Source: Flavobacterium sp. ALJ2 (GTDB lineage: Bacteria > Bacteroidota > Bacteroidia > Flavobacteriales > Flavobacteriaceae). Taken from it: a stretch of 64,000 nucleotides of DNA. The stretch covers positions 119,140-183,139 of the forward strand of contig NZ_JADNRC010000011.1 in NCBI RefSeq assembly GCF_015594725.1. The letters run 5' to 3'. Of the stretch, positions 60,847 to 64,000 are shown in pieces. Positions within the stretch are counted from its first letter, which is position 1; every line of letters starts with the position of its first letter. A model generated the notes under the pieces. The model was not told where the DNA came from. It worked only from the letters and a program-made list of their open reading frames with translations, and made no database searches. A program made the translations under genes and the position numbers.

Positions 60847-63800
60847 TTATTGTATTAACATTTTTCCTTTGTACACTTTTTGATCTTTTGAGTTTTGTAT
60901 CTCTACCGTATAGAAATATACACCGCTGGCAAGTTCTTGTCGTACAAAAGATTGTTGATGTATTCCTTCTGAAGTTTCTAAATTTGATTGTACTCTAACA
61001 ATTTGCCCTTGCATATTGTACACTTTTAGAACGACCTGAGTTGCATTTTCCAGCAGTTGGTATTGTATTGTTGTTTGCTCCTTAAACGGATTTGGATAGC
61101 TTGTAATACCGCTTATTTTATCGGAAATTGTATTATCATCTATACCTAAAGTCGCATTTACAATTTTGTATGGAACTTCGGTTGCGGTATCATTGGACAA
61201 CATTGCAGAAACGATAGTTGTTTTAGGAGATACTTTGGCAATAGCTAGTTTTCCTGATAAAGTTTCGGACATAGAGAATCCGATAATACTAATTTCTTCG
61301 CCTTTTTCGGCAACAGACACGGTATATCCTTTACCAGAAAGCAATTCTTTTACCTGTTCTTTGTTTACTCCTTTAAGGCGTATATCAAAAGCGGCAGTTG
61401 TTTCTGTCGGATTGTCAATGTATAAAATATCTTCTTCAATGCTTAAAGCTACTTTTTCGTCATTGCTAGCCATCATTTTTTTAGTTGATGTTGCTTTTTC
61501 AAGAGAACCGTCCTGAATTTTATTTATCAAAAGAATGACATCCAATAGGTTTAATTTTTTATCCTTATTGATGTCTGCTGCTCCATAATTAAAATACGTT
61601 GGTTTTTGGTTCAACATATAATTTAAAGAAGATTGAATGTCTAATATATTTACAATCCCATCTAGGTTGCTATCTCCTTCTCTATAGGTAAGTGTGTAGG
61701 TTAAGACACTATTTCGAGCTGATCCCGCAATTTGTCTTAGTTCCATCGTTTGATTGTTAGGGATATTCCACTCACTCATTACATTCATTAATTTAAAACC
61801 ATTTTCTGAAACAGTTAGCATTTTGTAATTGTCCTTTAGGGTCATATTATATGATTGGCTCGTGCTAAATTGTACATTGGTATGATCGTAGTGATTTATT
61901 TTTTTATCTTTTATAAGTGCATTTATAGTTAGAGGCAATGCTCCCAAATCAATCTTCTGGCGGTCCAATTTAAATTTTACATTGGCTGGGAATGTTGTGC
62001 TCATATCTGTGAGTTCATTCTCAGAGAAATCAATGGATTTAAGCTTCGCTAATTGTGATAATTCTTCGGGAATGCTGCCTGTTAATTTATTATGAGTTAG
62101 GTTTAGGGTTTGTAATTCTGTGAATTTTCCTAATTCTGAGCTTATGCTTCCTGTAAGGTTATTATCGGATAGATTAATGGCTACAATATGCCCGTCATTG
62201 GTCGTAACTCCTTTCCATCTTTTTTCATGAAGATTATTGGTTGTTATGTCCCAAGGCTCTGTCCAATTTGCTCCTCCTGCTTGTTCAAAAAAGGCAACCA
62301 AAGCATCATATTCTTCTGCTAGCAGAGGCGTTTCTGACCCATCGGCTATTCCATTATAATGTAGGTAAGAACCTTGAGAAGCTCCAGTTCTTTGCCAGAT
62401 GGTTATTTTTGCTCCTGCAGGAATATCAGCAATAGTGATGTTCGAGAACACAAGCGTATTGCCTTCGGGAGTTGCCTCGGCGATTTTGAAGTTATTAGCT
62501 TGTAATGCAAATAAGTACTTACCGCTATAATCCTGATTTATTTCATTGTATGTTGTTATAGAAGGTAATTCGATACTAATTTCATCCCCTTTTAGGTATA
62601 GATATTCATCTTTTGTTATGGTTTGGTTTCTTAAGTTTAAGAAAACATTGTTTAAGTCATAAGTAAATGCAGTTTCTAAAGCATCAAATCCATTATTGGA
62701 TACATCCAGTTGTTCTATATTTTGGAAATCGTTGAATTGTGCTGGAATAGCTCCTTTAAACTGGTTATAGGCAATAGATAATTTCTTTAAACCTGTTATT
62801 CCCGACAATGTTGGAAGGCTACCTTCTAACTTGTTCGCTTGTAAATAAATAGTTTTTAACGCACTAAGCTGCCCAAGATTTGCAGGGATATTGCCTTCAA
62901 TAGCATTCGATTGTAGGTTTAGGGTTTCAAGGTATCTTAAACCTGATAATTCTTCGGGTAATGTTCCTGATAAATTATTCCCCGCTAAGCTTAGAGATAC
63001 GACATGACCTTCTTTTGTTCCTACACCGTACCAGCTTACTTCATGAAGCTTATTCTGAGAGATATCCCATTTTTTGGTCCATTGTTCTCCATTGGTACTG
63101 GCGTAGAATTTTTTTAGAATTTCAAATTCTTCATCTACCAATGGCTTGCCAAAAGTTACTGTTGTATAATTAATAGTTGTTGCTTGTGCTGCACCATCAT
63201 TTTGTATAATTTTTATTTTGTCTGTTAGCTTTATACCAAGTAATGCTGCATCCTTAAAGATAAGTTTGCCTTCTTTATTCGAATAATTGGCTGCTTTGTT
63301 TACGCCATTGATATATAGCGTAAAATAATTGGTATTGTTAATACTTCCTCCATCGGTATTAAATACCATGGTCGATAGCGTAGGAAGGTCTATTATTAAT
63401 TCATTAGCACCTACTTCTATAATTGGAATAGTTATAGTTTGGCTCGTAAAATCTACTGTTTTTAAAAGTGGCAAGCCAACCAAAGCTTCATCAATATCTT
63501 CGATGTTATTATTGCTCAGGTATAGTGTTTTTAAATCGTTTAATTTTCCCCAAGAAGCAGGAATAACTCCTTTTAGTTTACAATATCGCAAATCCAGGGA
63601 TTCCAAAGATTCTAGCTCTGATATAATTTTTATATCGGTAGCGCTTAAATTCTTAGTATAACTTCCTCCGTATAAAGAAAGACTTTTTAAGAATTTTAAA
63701 TTACCTAATGAAGCTGGTATTGCTCCTATAACATTACTAGTGTTGTTGAGGTTAATACCTGTAACATGCCCGTTTTGTATGCTTACACCATACCAAGGCC

Positions 63801-64000
63801 CTTCATGCAGGTTGTTTGCACTTGTGTCCCATTTATTATTCCATTTGCTACCGTTCATTGCGTTATAAAAATCGACCAAAGCCTGGTATTCTGCATCTGG
63901 AATTTTAGGTTGATCCACTTTTACAGTTGTAAAATAAATAGAGGAGTAGCAATGACCAGTGTTTCCAGTGTATTGTTGGTAAATATATACTTGATCTCCC
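60847..64000 (-). CDS. Leucine-rich-repeat protein with dockerin-like module and T9SS tail (5' end off the right edge)
   Basis: The frame is open past base 64000; the GTG at 63918 is internal, since upstream codons read GDQVYIYQQYTGNTGHCYSS, matching later repeat units. Three modules of about 260 residues each carry a YNAMNGSKWNNKWD-type start, a few LRRs (LETLNLQSNAIEGNIPANLG) and a short Ig-like strand set. At about 61510-61675 a dockerin-like pair of calcium loops appears, GDSNLDGIVNILD and AADINKDKKLNLLD, each fitting D-x-N-x-D-G/K...D. The C-terminus has a T9SS type A domain (SYPNPFKEQTTIQY, ending YKGKMLIQ). Exported to the surface and perhaps docked to a cohesin partner. Confidence 0.85.
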   Translation of the reverse strand, partial: GDQVYIYQQYTGNTGHCYSSIYFTTVKVDQPKIPDAEYQALVDFYNAMNGSKWNNKWDTSANNLHEGPWYGVSIQNGHVTGINLNNTSNVIGAIPASLGNLKFLKSLSLYGGSYTKNLSATDIKIISELESLESLDLRYCKLKGVIPASWGKLNDLKTLYLSNNNIEDIDEALVGLPLLKTVDFTSQTITIPIIEVGANELIIDLPTLSTMVFNTDGGSINNTNYFTLYINGVNKAANYSNKEGKLIFKDAALLGIKLTDKIKIIQNDGAAQATTINYTTVTFGKPLVDEEFEILKKFYASTNGEQWTKKWDISQNKLHEVSWYGVGTKEGHVVSLSLAGNNLSGTLPEELSGLRYLETLNLQSNAIEGNIPANLGQLSALKTIYLQANKLEGSLPTLSGITGLKKLSIAYNQFKGAIPAQFNDFQNIEQLDVSNNGFDALETAFTYDLNNVFLNLRNQTITKDEYLYLKGDEISIELPSITTYNEINQDYSGKYLFALQANNFKIAEATPEGNTLVFSNITIADIPAGAKITIWQRTGASQGSYLHYNGIADGSETPLLAEEYDALVAFFEQAGGANWTEPWDITTNNLHEKRWKGVTTNDGHIVAINLSDNNLTGSISSELGKFTELQTLNLTHNKLTGSIPEELSQLAKLKSIDFSENELTDMSTTFPANVKFKLDRQKIDLGALPLTINALIKDKKINHYDHTNVQFSTSQSYNMTLKDNYKMLTVSENGFKLMNVMSEWNIPNNQTMELRQIAGSARNSVLTYTLTYREGDSNLDGIVNILDIQSSLNYMLNQKPTYFNYGAADINKDKKLNLLDVILLINKIQDGSLEKATSTKKMMASNDEKVALSIEEDILYIDNPTETTAAFDIRLKGVNKEQVKELLSGKGYTVSVAEKGEEISIIGFSMSETLSGKLAIAKVSPKTTIVSAMLSNDTATEVPYKIVNATLGIDDNTISDKISGITSYPNPFKEQTTIQYQLLENATQVVLKVYNMQGQIVRVQSNLETSEGIHQQSFVRQELASGVYFYTVEIQNSKDQKVYKGKMLIQ

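Noticed and set aside
1..64000. CRISPR arrays, rRNA genes, insertion sequences with transposases, an integrase
   Set aside because: No regularly spaced repeats, rRNA-like sequence, DDE-type transposase or tyrosine/serine recombinase frame was found in the window.

Overview
The window looks like chromosome from a member of the Bacteroidota, most likely Flavobacteriaceae (Flavobacterium-like). The evidence is type IX secretion (T9SS) C-terminal sorting domains, SprB-type repeats, a SusC/SusD pair, RteC, DUF1896 and DUF4099/DUF3945 proteins, a small histone-H1-like gene, low GC content, and matches to the Bacteroidota -7 promoter element TAnnTTTG. No rRNA, intact tRNA or CRISPR array was seen. 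By eye, the first ~22 kb is richer in GC than the rest, which fits a mobile element next to native chromosome.

1-9.3 kb is part of an integrative and conjugative element (ICE) of the CTnDOT-like Bacteroidota type. All its genes are on the minus strand: a methylase/helicase cut by the left edge, DUF1896, an ORF6N protein, topoisomerase III, a DUF4099/DUF3945 protein, an excisionase-like HTH protein, RteC and an AraC regulator. No integrase or tra genes are in the window. 9.3-12.7 kb holds a small membrane protein, a lipoprotein, a membrane-anchored TPR-AraC regulator and a frameshifted histone-H1-like gene.

12.7-22.7 kb is a nutrient or peptide uptake island. An XRE regulator diverges from a SusC/SusD/S9-peptidase operon. 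Between them lie a 26-bp perfect palindrome and a long leader hairpin containing a 23-codon ORF. Facing this operon are a DUF6520-like secreted Cys peptide and a MauE-type redox membrane protein. 23.2-23.4 kb has the intact H1-like gene.

23.8-45.9 kb is a long minus-strand set of surface-protein genes and the most unusual part. It begins with an Fn3 protein, an SprB-repeat protein with a T9SS tail, and an Fn3/coiled-coil protein with a variable C-terminal, probably nuclease, domain. Next comes a packed array of immunity-like genes and two start-less toxin C-terminal fragments (a PD-(D/E)xK type and an HNH type). A large cruciform hairpin follows, then five envelope genes: a secreted protein, a propeller-like lipoprotein, a PKD lipoprotein, an outer-membrane beta-barrel and a 1558-residue beta-rich protein. 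I read this as a candidate T9SS-linked polymorphic toxin and envelope complex.

46-52.4 kb is a patchwork of small accessory genes: an XRE regulator, a ParDE toxin-antitoxin pair, several unknown proteins and truC. It contains diverged direct repeats, tRNA-3'-end-like scars, repeated terminators and gene remnants. 52.5-64 kb has two giant secreted proteins: a 2774-residue CARDB/Calx-beta/Ig adhesin with a cohesin-like N-terminus, and a leucine-rich-repeat protein with a dockerin-like pair of calcium loops, cut by the right edge. Both end in T9SS sorting domains.
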